From: Chryseobacterium sp. FH2
GTDB taxonomy: Bacteria; Bacteroidota; Bacteroidia; Flavobacteriales; Weeksellaceae
Assembly: GCF_001045455.1 (NCBI RefSeq)
Contig: NZ_LFNE01000003.1
Coordinates: forward strand, 124,001-188,000
Direction: 5' to 3'
Length of the DNA stretch: 64,000 nt
Shown: piece after piece, positions 25,996 through 34,153 of the stretch
Layout: each line of letters starts with the position of its first letter
Numbering within the stretch: position 1 is the stretch's first letter
The notes under the pieces: generated by a model
What the model was told of the DNA's origin: nothing
The model's database searches: none
What the model saw: only the letters and a program-made list of their open reading frames with translations
Translations under genes and position numbers: made by a program

Positions 25996-26442
25996 TTAGT
26001 TTTTTACGATTTGCCCGTCCTGATTTACGATTGTTTTTCCATTTTGGTCGGTTACCATAAGCGTATAAGGAGCTTTTTTAGCAGATGCTGTAAGGTAATT
26101 TCTCCAAACCTGATACGTGTATCCATTGTTTGAAAATTCATAGTAATAATTACCTCCCGAGCCGTCCGGAATCAGTTCCCCATTCCCTATAATCATGCTT
26201 GGTTTTGCCGTAATTTTTGAATTGACTCCCCAGGATTGATATAAATAATTTCCGTTTGGCTGTAAATCAATTCTTACTTTAAACTTTTTAGTTTTGAAAA
26301 TAAAAGACTTGGGAACTTTCTCTTTTTGATAATTTTCCGTATTGTTACTTACTTTGAAATTTGGATTTTCATTAAAGCTATTAGCATATACTAATGAAAA
26401 TTGTGCAATACACAATGCACCTAATAGAGTTTTTTTGATCAT
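25996..26442 (-). CDS. Secreted protein of unknown function
   Basis: 148 aa with a signal peptide (about 1-20, ending LVYAN). The mature part is rich in beta-forming and aromatic residues: FKVRIDLQPNGNYLYQSWG, YYYEFSNNGYTYQVWRNYL, and a repeat-like end (DQNGKTIVNQDGQIVKN). I do not recognise a family; the pattern suggests a small beta-sandwich in the periplasm or on the surface. Confidence 0.55.
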   Translation of the reverse strand: MIKKTLLGALCIAQFSLVYANSFNENPNFKVSNNTENYQKEKVPKSFIFKTKKFKVRIDLQPNGNYLYQSWGVNSKITAKPSMIIGNGELIPDGSGGNYYYEFSNNGYTYQVWRNYLTASAKKAPYTLMVTDQNGKTIVNQDGQIVKN

Positions 26443-26493
26443 TTTTTTAATGTTTATTCATTGATATTAAAATTTGATCAAATATAAAGCCAT

Positions 26494-27192
26494 TTAAACC
26501 GAAGTATAATTTGCAAATGCTTCTTCTAAGCTGCCAAATCTCCCTTTGAATTCATCAATAGGGCAGTCTTGCAGGATATTTCCTTTGTGAATAAGGATGA
26601 CGCGTGAACAAAGAGCTTCCACTTCCTGCATGATATGTGTAGAAAGCAAAACGGTTTTCTGTTGCCCGATTTCCTTTATAACATTCCTGATTTCGATGAT
26701 TTGGTTAGGATCCAAACCATTTGTGGGCTCATCTAGGATCAGTAAATCCGGTTGATGAATGATTGCCTGAGCAAGACCAACTCTTTGTTTATAACCTTTA
26801 GATAGTTGCCCTATTTTTTTTGATTTTTCAGGAGTAATTCCAACTAATTCAATCACCTCGTCTACTCTTGAAGAAGGAATTTTATGAATGTTTGCAACGA
26901 ACTGTAAGTATTCTTTTACATACATTTCAAGATATAAAGGATTATTTTCAGGCAAAAAACCTATTTTTTTCTTGCTTTCAATTTCATATCCGGAAATGTT
27001 TTTATCATTAAAAATTATCTCGCCTTCATCAATCTTCAAAGCACCGACAATAGACTTCATCAAAGTAGATTTTCCGGCTCCGTTCGGACCTAGAAGACCA
27101 ATGATCTCGTTTTTGTCAATTAAAATATTAATAGAATTAAGTGCGGTTTGTTCACCAAATTTTTTGGTTAAATTGTTTATTTGAAGAGACAT
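26494..27192 (-). CDS. ABC transporter ATP-binding protein, GldA-like
   Basis: 232 aa from the ATG at 27192 (the earlier TTG is poorer). Walker A LGPNGAGKST, signature LSKGYKQR, Walker B LLILDEPTNGLDP, H-loop STHIMQEVEALC. The stretches FLPENNPLYLEMYVKEYLQF and NQIIEIRNVIKEIG are close to those of the gliding-motility ATPase GldA. GldA is about 300 aa in gliding flavobacteria; this protein ends about 65 aa earlier, so gliding function is uncertain. No permease gene lies beside it. Confidence 0.8.
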   Translation of the reverse strand: MSLQINNLTKKFGEQTALNSINILIDKNEIIGLLGPNGAGKSTLMKSIVGALKIDEGEIIFNDKNISGYEIESKKKIGFLPENNPLYLEMYVKEYLQFVANIHKIPSSRVDEVIELVGITPEKSKKIGQLSKGYKQRVGLAQAIIHQPDLLILDEPTNGLDPNQIIEIRNVIKEIGQQKTVLLSTHIMQEVEALCSRVILIHKGNILQDCPIDEFKGRFGSLEEAFANYTSV

Positions 27193-27220
27193 ATTTTTTA
27201 ACAATCTTTTTTACAAAAGT

Positions 27221-27250
27221 AAAATAAAAAACTCATTCGCTAGAATGAGT
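27221..27250 (-). terminator. Terminator of the gene at 27276
   Basis: On the minus strand ACTCATTC-TAGC-GAATGAGT (27250-27231) is followed by TTTTTATTTT. Confidence 0.85.
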
Positions 27251-27275
27251 GTAGTTATATTTTAAAAAATTAAAA

Positions 27276-27839
27276 TTATTTTCTTGCTTTTTTATCTTTA
27301 CCGTTAGAGGCAGGTGCTACAGTAGAAGCCTGATTAGAGTAAGGTTTAGACTCGTTTATTTTATTGATCGTTGCAGGTTTGTCATATAAAGCAGATTTTC
27401 CTGTAGATTTCCCAAAGATTTTATCAATCTGTTTTTTGTTTAAAAATTGTGATTTTCCAACGTATTTTTTATTCTTATTAATGTACTGAATAAATTGTAC
27501 GGTCGGCTGTCCGTAATTTTTCTCGTAATGAAGCTCAATAATATCATTGGGAAGCTCTAAAGTCGTATTCCCTATCGGGGGGTCAATGAAGCCATCCGAA
27601 ATCAGCTTATACAGCCCTTCAACGTCTGCATTTAAATTTAAAAAAGAGAATGATCGAATGGTATTTAGATTACTGGTGTTTAGATCCTGGTAATTGATTG
27701 TGAATTTATCGTCTTTTTTATATAAACCAACGGAATTATCTTTACCAATTTCCACCAAAGTTTCGTTTTTTAACACTTTTATTTGTGAAAAAACAGAAAT
27801 ACCGAACATACAAGTAAATAGTAGAAGTATTTTTCTCAT
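27276..27839 (-). CDS. Secreted protein of unknown function with Ser/Ala/Lys tail
   Basis: 187 aa from the ATG at 27839; an upstream in-frame extension to 27905 would bury the signal peptide and is rejected. Signal peptide about 1-18 (ISVFSQ). The mature part is alpha/beta with a KYVGKSQFLNKKQIDKIFGKS segment and ends in a low-complexity tail (SNQASTVAPASNGKDKKARK). I do not recognise a family. Confidence 0.55.
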   Translation of the reverse strand: MRKILLLFTCMFGISVFSQIKVLKNETLVEIGKDNSVGLYKKDDKFTINYQDLNTSNLNTIRSFSFLNLNADVEGLYKLISDGFIDPPIGNTTLELPNDIIELHYEKNYGQPTVQFIQYINKNKKYVGKSQFLNKKQIDKIFGKSTGKSALYDKPATINKINESKPYSNQASTVAPASNGKDKKARK

Positions 27840-28424
27840 TTGACTGGATTTTAATGCCTTATAATTGGTGTACCTAAATTTAGGAATAAAAACGGTAAGA
27901 AACAATTTTTATTCTTGAAAGCAAAAGTAATACTTTTTTTTAATATCCCTAATTGAGCCGAAGTGGATAGTATGAAGGTCATTTAAATAGATGTTTAACT
28001 GGTAAGCCTTTATTGATTAGGGATTTATAAAGGTTTGCAGACTAAATGATATAAGGATATCTAGCTCTTTGAATTAATAATTATTTATTTCTAAAATATT
28101 AAAAGCCAATTGTTAACCTAATTTTTAGCTTAAAAAATAATTGCTTATTTAAAATAAATGTTAAATCTGCTCGTCAGGATTTAAGATACCAATATTTTTA
28201 GAAATGTATTAAATAATTTGAATTAATGATTTGAAAATTAGAGACTTCCTTTTAGTAGAGCCTGAAAACTTGTAAATTAAAAATTTTTTCATGTATGTAT
28301 TTTAAAAAATTAAGGACACAAAGTTAACTAAAATAATTGGGTGAATTCAAATTTTCTCAGCTGAGAATAATCACTATCAACAGGGGAATCTTGTAAATTT
28401 ACATAACTACCAAACTATTACCGT

Positions 28425-28484
28425 ATGCAACAGACATTTGTCGATATTACTAGCATCCATGAGTTACAGTGGCTCAATCTGTAA
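28425..28484 (+). pseudogene. Possible AraC-regulator N-terminal remnant
   Basis: MQQTFVDITSIHELQ at an ATG resembles the first residues of flavobacterial AraC regulators (typically '..I.SISELH..'). A stop follows after 19 codons, and no helix-turn-helix is found further on. Short and therefore uncertain. Confidence 0.3.
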
Positions 28485-28532
28485 CTCCGGAACTAAAAGA
28501 ATTGCAGATTGGTAAGGAAATTAGCTCCTTAC
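28461..28532. ncRNA. Two adjacent hairpins in the non-coding gap
   Basis: GAGTTACAG/CTGTAACTC (28461-28469, 28479-28487) has a 9-bp perfect stem and 9-nt loop; GTAAGGA/TCCTTAC (28512-28518, 28526-28532) has a 7-bp stem and 7-nt loop. No T-tract follows. They could be part of a structured RNA or chance features of a decayed gene. Confidence 0.3.
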
Positions 28533-28812
28533 TTTGAGAAAATAAAGAATGTAGAGAAAAATAAAAAAGCACCAAGAAAAAAATATTTATTCATAGAAAG
28601 CTTTGGAAATTATAAAATTTATAATTTCAAATATGATTAATTATTCACGAATAGAGTATTTATAGACATTTACAAACGAAATCCTTAATTATAGCGGATG
28701 CTTTGGCTTTTCATAACCGTAAATTTCATTCAGTTCATCAGAACACATAAATTTACAAATTAGTCATGCAAAGTTTTAATATAGACATCAGTCCCATTGC
28801 AGCAATATTATG

Positions 28813-29991
28813 TTAGCAGTCATTTTGTTCATCTGCATTATTGAAAAATGCGAGCATCCTCTCCTGCGCATCTTCACCGTGCATCCATTCTATCATCTCA
28901 AATGATTCTGCCGCTTCTTGCGCTGCTCTTTCACGCATGGGTGCTTCATACGCTGCAATGGCATTTTGCACATCTATAAAATCCTCATTAGTAAGGCATT
29001 CGCTTAGTTCAAGCGCATCAAGCATTGCCAGATTTACCCCTTCGCCGGAAGGTGCCATGATGTGGGCTGCGTCTCCAAGTAAGGTTATATTGGATTTTGC
29101 AATCCAGGATTGGTCTAAAGGAATGGAATATTGTGGTCGTACCAACATTGGCAAATCTACATTTTCGAATAGTTCAAACCATATGCTGCCCCATTCAACA
29201 AACTCTGTTTTGAACCACTTTATCAATTGTGTTCTGTCTGAAAAGTTGATTCCATTGTCTTTTGTCCAGGTTTCATCCCTTTTACTGCTGATGTAAAAAT
29301 CTATACTGCCATCGCCTTTTGCCGAAATATGCAGATATTTTCCTCCGTTATGAACATATATTTTACCTCCTTGCAATAATTCATTTACACGAGGTGCTTT
29401 CGTTTTCGCATCGTCAACGTTTCCCTGCAGGATGGTAATTCCGGCATAGGAAGACTGAATTGACGTAACAAACGGGCGGATTTTAGAATTGCCGCCATCG
29501 GCTCCAATGACCAAATCTGCTAAGACAGTTTTGCCATCCTTAAATTTAATTTCCCATTGAGAACCAGCTGGTGTCATATTCACAAATTGACTGTCCCACA
29601 GTACTGTATCGGGTGCAAGAGAATTCAATAAAAGGTCACGCAAATCACTTCTGTCGATTTCCGGTCTGGCATCAGGGCTGTCAAAATCAATTTCAGAAAA
29701 CGCTTTTTCGTGTTCATCGAAAATGATATAGCCCATTTTATCAAGCACTCGCCCTTTTTCCGCACCTGGTCTATACGTGCTTTTAAAAGCATCGAGTAAA
29801 TTTGCCGTTTTAAGGGCTTTTAGTCCCGAATTTTCGTGCAGGTCAAGGGTTGCACCCTGCGTCCGCACATTTCTGTTCAAATCTCTTTCATAAACTTTTA
29901 CGTCAATTTCTTTCTGTTGAAGCAGCCGGGCTAATGTCAGCCCGCCGGGACCACCACCGATAATGGCAACTTTCTTATTTTGTAATAACAT
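28813..29991 (-). CDS. FAD-dependent monooxygenase related to Tet(X)
   Basis: 392 aa, close to the 378-388 aa of Tet(X). Rossmann motif IGGGPGGLTLARLLQQ at 11-26, VYERD, the GATLDLHENSGLKAL block, EIDRSDLRDLLLNSL near 110-125, DLVIGADGGNSKIR, and the second FAD motif GDAAH at 306-310 with PSGEGVNLAMLDALELS. All are the counterparts of Tet(X) features (GGTLDLHKGSG, NRNDLRAILLNSL, GDAAHLMPP). Tet(X) hydroxylates tetracyclines; this relative has MAPSGEGVN where Tet(X) has MPPFAGQGVN, so drug activity is open. It lies 29 nt behind an araC gene on the same strand. Confidence 0.82.
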   Translation of the reverse strand: MLLQNKKVAIIGGGPGGLTLARLLQQKEIDVKVYERDLNRNVRTQGATLDLHENSGLKALKTANLLDAFKSTYRPGAEKGRVLDKMGYIIFDEHEKAFSEIDFDSPDARPEIDRSDLRDLLLNSLAPDTVLWDSQFVNMTPAGSQWEIKFKDGKTVLADLVIGADGGNSKIRPFVTSIQSSYAGITILQGNVDDAKTKAPRVNELLQGGKIYVHNGGKYLHISAKGDGSIDFYISSKRDETWTKDNGINFSDRTQLIKWFKTEFVEWGSIWFELFENVDLPMLVRPQYSIPLDQSWIAKSNITLLGDAAHIMAPSGEGVNLAMLDALELSECLTNEDFIDVQNAIAAYEAPMRERAAQEAAESFEMIEWMHGEDAQERMLAFFNNADEQNDC

Positions 29992-30020
29992 AATTTTGCA
30001 TTTTAAATTTCAATGCAAAA

Positions 30021-30776
30021 TTATTTAAGAGAGAATGTTGATAATAGTACAAATCGGTCATTTTTATGTTTGAATAATTCTTTCGGCACAACACCCGAAA
30101 ATTTCTTGACCTGCTTAATGAAATGATTTTGGTCTGCAAAATCAAGTTCCGGAAAGAGTTTTCCTTTTGCAATATGTTCCAGCGATGTCCTGAACCGCAA
30201 AATGTTGCAATATACCTTTAATGAAAGTCCGAACTGCTGATTGAAATAACGATTGATTTGCCTGCTGCTCCAAAATACTTTTTCAGAAAGTTCCTTTACG
30301 GTTATTTCGCCTTTTGAAGCATACAGGAGTTCAAACAATTTTTGTTTCCTGCTATCCATTTCTTTTGGTATAAGAGATTGAATTTTTCGGGATGCTTTTT
30401 TGCAAAATGTTTCAAAATCATTCAGATCATTAGCATTGAAGTCCCAAAAATCATTTGGCAAGATTTTTCCTGTGTCTAGCATGCTTGCAATGGAATGTTC
30501 AAAAATATATTCTGCTGCCAGCGGTTTAAAACCGACAGCAAACATTAAACTTTTGGGTGCAATGATAGCTTCATCAGGTTGTGTAGCAATGCCTAATAAG
30601 GAAATCTTAAAAGGTTCTGAAGGAGACTGTGATAAAATCAAATCAATTCTTCCATCTGGTAATGCAATAGCTTCTTTATTGCTGTCCGATTGATTTTGAA
30701 AAAACCAAAGATCTTCTACAAAATCAACAAGTGATTTGTCTGGTTTAACAAATTTGTAATGTAGATCACTGTCCAT
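30021..30776 (-). CDS. AraC-family transcriptional regulator
   Basis: 251 aa. N-terminal sensor region (about 1-140; VEDLWFFQNQ...ALPDGRIDLIL is the DUF6597-type pattern) and a C-terminal AraC DNA-binding domain (about 160-245: VKELSEKVFWSSRQINRYFNQQFG and FADQNHFIKQVKKFSGVVPKEL). It is just upstream of the Tet(X)-like gene in the same direction, so the two are an operon and the regulator probably controls the oxygenase. Confidence 0.9.
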   Translation of the reverse strand: MDSDLHYKFVKPDKSLVDFVEDLWFFQNQSDSNKEAIALPDGRIDLILSQSPSEPFKISLLGIATQPDEAIIAPKSLMFAVGFKPLAAEYIFEHSIASMLDTGKILPNDFWDFNANDLNDFETFCKKASRKIQSLIPKEMDSRKQKLFELLYASKGEITVKELSEKVFWSSRQINRYFNQQFGLSLKVYCNILRFRTSLEHIAKGKLFPELDFADQNHFIKQVKKFSGVVPKELFKHKNDRFVLLSTFSLK

Positions 30777-31000
30777 TGTTCCTGTTAATATAAGGTTAGT
30801 CTATAATGGTTTTCAAAATCTTTTTTGGCTCATAAAAATCTTCCAAACATATAATTTCTCAAATTTAATGTCAGGAAAGCCAGATTTATTAAAATTACTG
30901 ATTTTTTGAAGTCTTCTTTTTATGATGTTAAAAGAAGCAATAAAATGGATGATGCTTTTGAAAAATAGTTTAATAATTGTATGAATGTAATTATGCATAT

Positions 31001-31035
31001 TAATAAAAACAGGCTCAGATTATAAAATCTAAGCC
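31001..31035 (-). terminator. Terminator of the lipocalin-like gene
   Basis: GGCTCAGATT (31012-31021) and AATCTAAGCC (31026-31035) pair with one mismatch; on the minus strand the stem is followed by TGTTTTTATT. Confidence 0.7.
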
Positions 31036-31063
31036 TAAACTTTTAAATTCTGTCTTGGCAAAA

Positions 31064-31456
31064 TTATTCGATTTTTTCAGGCTCCTTTATCTTGATGTAT
31101 GTGAATGTACCCAGATCTTTATAAGTCATTATTCTTTTTTCACTATCAAAATAATCAATTCGAAATTTAATGGGAATGATTGTGGTCGTAAGTGTGAGTT
31201 CAGTATTGTCATTAGAAAAATGCCACTTACCATTGTGAACTTCAGAGCCGTTGACACTCTCAAATGTTCTGTCATCTTTGAATATTTGATAAACCTGGTC
31301 AGTTTTAAAATAAGATCTAATGTCCTTTTCTTTACCGTTTTTCACCCATTTTACGAGTTGCCATTTGCCCAATAATTCCTGCGCAGTCTGTGCTATTGCA
31401 GATTGACAAAAGAGCACAAAAAATGTTAGAATCAAAATTGTTTTTAATTTTTTCAT
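31064..31456 (-). CDS. Secreted lipocalin-like protein
   Basis: 130 aa (ATG at 31456; another ATG two codons upstream is equivalent). Signal peptide about 1-23 ending AIAQ. The mature part begins ELLGKWQLVKWVKNGK, a G-x-W motif of lipocalin-like (DUF4488/Lipocalin_4 type) proteins, followed by alternating strands (FKDDRTFES, WHFSNDNTELTL, IDYFDSEKRIM). It may bind a small hydrophobic ligand. It follows the gene at 31476 by 19 nt: a two-gene operon. Confidence 0.7.
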   Translation of the reverse strand: MKKLKTILILTFFVLFCQSAIAQTAQELLGKWQLVKWVKNGKEKDIRSYFKTDQVYQIFKDDRTFESVNGSEVHNGKWHFSNDNTELTLTTTIIPIKFRIDYFDSEKRIMTYKDLGTFTYIKIKEPEKIE

Positions 31457-31475
31457 AAACATAATTTAATATTAA

Positions 31476-31853
31476 TTATTGCTTACAATTAGGAGTGGCA
31501 GTCATTACATCTAACGACATATTCATAGCTTGTTTTGATAATTTTTTAGCTTCCGAAATATCAGATTCTTTGGTGGCTTTTTTACCAAAAGTAACCGCAT
31601 TTAAAGCATAATTTTTTGCTATCTGACAGTTACAAATGAGTGCATAAGCAGAAGCTTGTTCCGATTCTTCAACTGCTTTTTTTAAAAGAACCGTCATTTC
31701 ATCCTGATCAGAAGTTTTGTAAGCTTTTTTATAAGTTTCAAAAGCCATCTCTGAATAGGTGACTGACATGTTACAATTGCTTGATTGAGCTTTCACAACA
31801 AAAGTAACTGAAAAAAATAATAGAGTTAAAATAGTAGGTCTCATTCTATTCAT
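31476..31853 (-). CDS. Secreted alpha-helical protein, unknown function
   Basis: 125 aa with a signal peptide (about 1-22, ending VKAQ). The mature region is helical, with four cysteines (NCNMSV, CNCQIA, NCKQ) and repeated Lys/Ala/Glu-rich helices. I do not recognise a family. It is the first gene of a short operon with the lipocalin-like gene. Confidence 0.55.
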   Translation of the reverse strand: MNRMRPTILTLLFFSVTFVVKAQSSNCNMSVTYSEMAFETYKKAYKTSDQDEMTVLLKKAVEESEQASAYALICNCQIAKNYALNAVTFGKKATKESDISEAKKLSKQAMNMSLDVMTATPNCKQ

Positions 31854-32152
31854 ATATTAATGTGTGATTTAAAACTTATAAATATTAAAGTAATCTTAAG
31901 TACAGACAAAGATAATCCTAAGATGTTTGAACGAAAAGATTAAAGTTTATTTTATATCTAGTGAAGATAATAATTTCTTTTTTACCATAAGCACTAAAAT
32001 TGTTTGGTGCATTAAAATATATTATCACTGTCACTCAAAATTTGAATTAAATAAACAAAATGAACCGGTATTTCATCAATTATTCTTAAAAAATGTAATT
32101 CCTGTTTATTGGTTGATAATTATGTGATTATAGAGAGGTGATGATCTTTACT

Positions 32153-34147
32153 CTACAATTTTACAAGTATCACAGCAGTTCCTCCGCTTCTCGCCAAAGA
32201 AATGGGTAAAACAGTGTCAGAATTAACTTCCATTTCGAGAATTTCTACCGGATAAGGATTTTTTTCGAAATCGGCATCTTTTCCGTCTTTGAAGATTTTC
32301 GCTTTGTATTTTACATTTTTATTTAAAAAATTTAACGGGACATTTAATTGTCGCGAGTCGGCATTGGTAATACTTCCCAGATACCAGTTTTCTGAATCCT
32401 TATCTTTTCTTGCAATCGTTACATATTCTCCTATTTTCGCATTCGGAACTACAGTTTTACTCCAGTTTACAGGACATGAAGTAATGAATTCAAAGGCAGG
32501 ATTATTTTCATAATTCTCAATCATATCCGAAGCCATTTGTAGCGGGCTGTACATAATCACTGATAAAGCCAGCTGTTTTGCCAAAGTGGTATGAACTTTA
32601 GTATCCGGAAGTGCCGTATTGGTAAAATTAAAAGTTCCGGGCGTAAAATCAATCGGACCCGCCAGTCCTCTTGTAAAAGGAATAATGGTGGTATGCTCTG
32701 CAGGATTTCCTCCGTCTTTTGACCATGCATCCCACTCCTGACCGCGAACGCCTTCCTGTGTCATCAGGTTTGGAAAAGTACGCTGTAAGCCGCTGGGCAT
32801 TACAGGCTCATGATTATCAATCATTATTTTATATTGGGCGGCTGTTTCAATAACTTTGCGATAGTGCCTTACTCCATATTGACCGCTGTGCTGTTCTTTT
32901 CCATCCAAAAGACCGCCCACATATCCTGTTTTAACGGTGGTAACACCATATTTACGGTAAAGTTTAAAGGCATCTTTCAGCTGACTTTCATATTTCAATG
33001 TGTTTCCTCCGGTTTCATGATGGCCGATGAGTTCTACGTTTTTCTGTTTTGCGTAATCTGTAATTTTTTTAATATCAAAATCAGGATAAGGTTTGTCAAA
33101 TTCAAAAGACTTCCAATCTTCCCAACCTATATTCCAGCCTTCTACAAGTACTCCGGCAAATTTATGCGAAGCTGCAAAATCAATATAGCGAAGTACATTT
33201 TCTGTCTTTGCTCCATGATTCGGACCTGGTTCCCAAGTGTATTTTTTCATATGCATTCCCCACCAGATCCCGATATAACGTCCCGGTTTTATCCATGAAG
33301 CATCTTTTATGGTATTTGGATCATTAAGGTTCAGCATTAATCTTGAAAGGAGCAGATCTCCGGCACTATCGGCAATAATCAATGTTCTCCAGGGAGTCTG
33401 GAAAGGCGTTTTGGTAAATACTTTTTCTCCTGTAGACCATGGAGTAAGATATACTTTCAGGTGGGAAGATTTTTTGTCGGGATAAACATTCATGGCGGCA
33501 TAATCGGTAAGATTGGCTTCGTGAAGTGCTAAAAACTGACCTGACTTGGTTTCTATTGTAACCGGAGTGGAGATCGTGTCTTTTTTTGAAAGCGGTTCCT
33601 TTTTGAAGAGGCCTTCATAAAATTCGGTTTGATAAGGAATGGACCAGGCTTGATGATCTTCAGGGAAATTAAATTCTGTCAGCTCATCCATAATAACAAT
33701 ATCTTTCATGTTTTTCTGCTCCGGAAATTCATAGCGAAAACCGAATCCATCATTAAAAACCTTAATATTTACTATAAATTTTCTTTTAAGATTTGTTTTT
33801 TCCTGAACATAAACTAACATTTGATGGTATTGGTTTCGTATTTGTGTCTCTTCTCCCCAAATGGGTTGCCAGGTGTCGTCAGCTTCAGCATATTTTACCT
33901 CTTTTATCTCAATATTTTTATGAATTTCACTGTTTTTTAGCTTTAAACCTAGTAAAGAAGGGGCAAGAACCAATTTCCCGTTTTTTGAAACCTGGTAGTA
34001 TAATCCGGTTTCTGAAATTCCTATTTCAAAATTCAGTTTTGCATCCGGAGATTTTACAGAATAGTTTTTGGGGTTTTGTGAAAATACATTTGCTGTACCC
34101 AAAAGCAGCAAAAAAACGCTTAAAAATCGTATGATAAATTTCTTCAT
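32153..34147 (-). CDS. susB: Periplasmic alpha-glucosidase SusB (GH97)
   Basis: 664 aa. Signal peptide about 1-23 (NVFSQ). The N-terminal beta-sandwich (about 25-290) is followed by a TIM barrel with WWGMHMKKYTWEPG, VLVEGWNIGWEDW, ELIGHHETGGN and INQ/DNHEPVMPSG, then AEHTTIIPFTRGLAGP. These match BT SusB, whose catalytic acid and bases are glutamates in these stretches. It releases glucose from maltooligosaccharides imported by SusC/D. Last gene of the sus operon, 6 nt behind the amylase. Confidence 0.95.
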   Translation of the reverse strand: MKKFIIRFLSVFLLLLGTANVFSQNPKNYSVKSPDAKLNFEIGISETGLYYQVSKNGKLVLAPSLLGLKLKNSEIHKNIEIKEVKYAEADDTWQPIWGEETQIRNQYHQMLVYVQEKTNLKRKFIVNIKVFNDGFGFRYEFPEQKNMKDIVIMDELTEFNFPEDHQAWSIPYQTEFYEGLFKKEPLSKKDTISTPVTIETKSGQFLALHEANLTDYAAMNVYPDKKSSHLKVYLTPWSTGEKVFTKTPFQTPWRTLIIADSAGDLLLSRLMLNLNDPNTIKDASWIKPGRYIGIWWGMHMKKYTWEPGPNHGAKTENVLRYIDFAASHKFAGVLVEGWNIGWEDWKSFEFDKPYPDFDIKKITDYAKQKNVELIGHHETGGNTLKYESQLKDAFKLYRKYGVTTVKTGYVGGLLDGKEQHSGQYGVRHYRKVIETAAQYKIMIDNHEPVMPSGLQRTFPNLMTQEGVRGQEWDAWSKDGGNPAEHTTIIPFTRGLAGPIDFTPGTFNFTNTALPDTKVHTTLAKQLALSVIMYSPLQMASDMIENYENNPAFEFITSCPVNWSKTVVPNAKIGEYVTIARKDKDSENWYLGSITNADSRQLNVPLNFLNKNVKYKAKIFKDGKDADFEKNPYPVEILEMEVNSDTVLPISLARSGGTAVILVKL

Positions 34148-34153
34148 TCTTTA

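Larger units (their letters stand above)
27840..28812. other. Large AT-rich gap without an intact gene
   Basis: About 970 nt with no convincing gene on either strand. It contains ATCCCTAAT/ATTAGGGAT (near 27945 and 28015), a 14-bp TTCTCAGCTGAGAA palindrome near 28355, two RNA-like hairpins at 28461-28532, an AT-only palindrome at 28606-28628 and a 19-codon fragment at 28425. It looks like the graveyard of at least one lost gene. Confidence 0.6.

Noticed and set aside
32810..33298. 162-codon plus-strand ORF inside susB
   Set aside because: Antisense to a complete GH97 gene with clear motifs; no evidence of its own.
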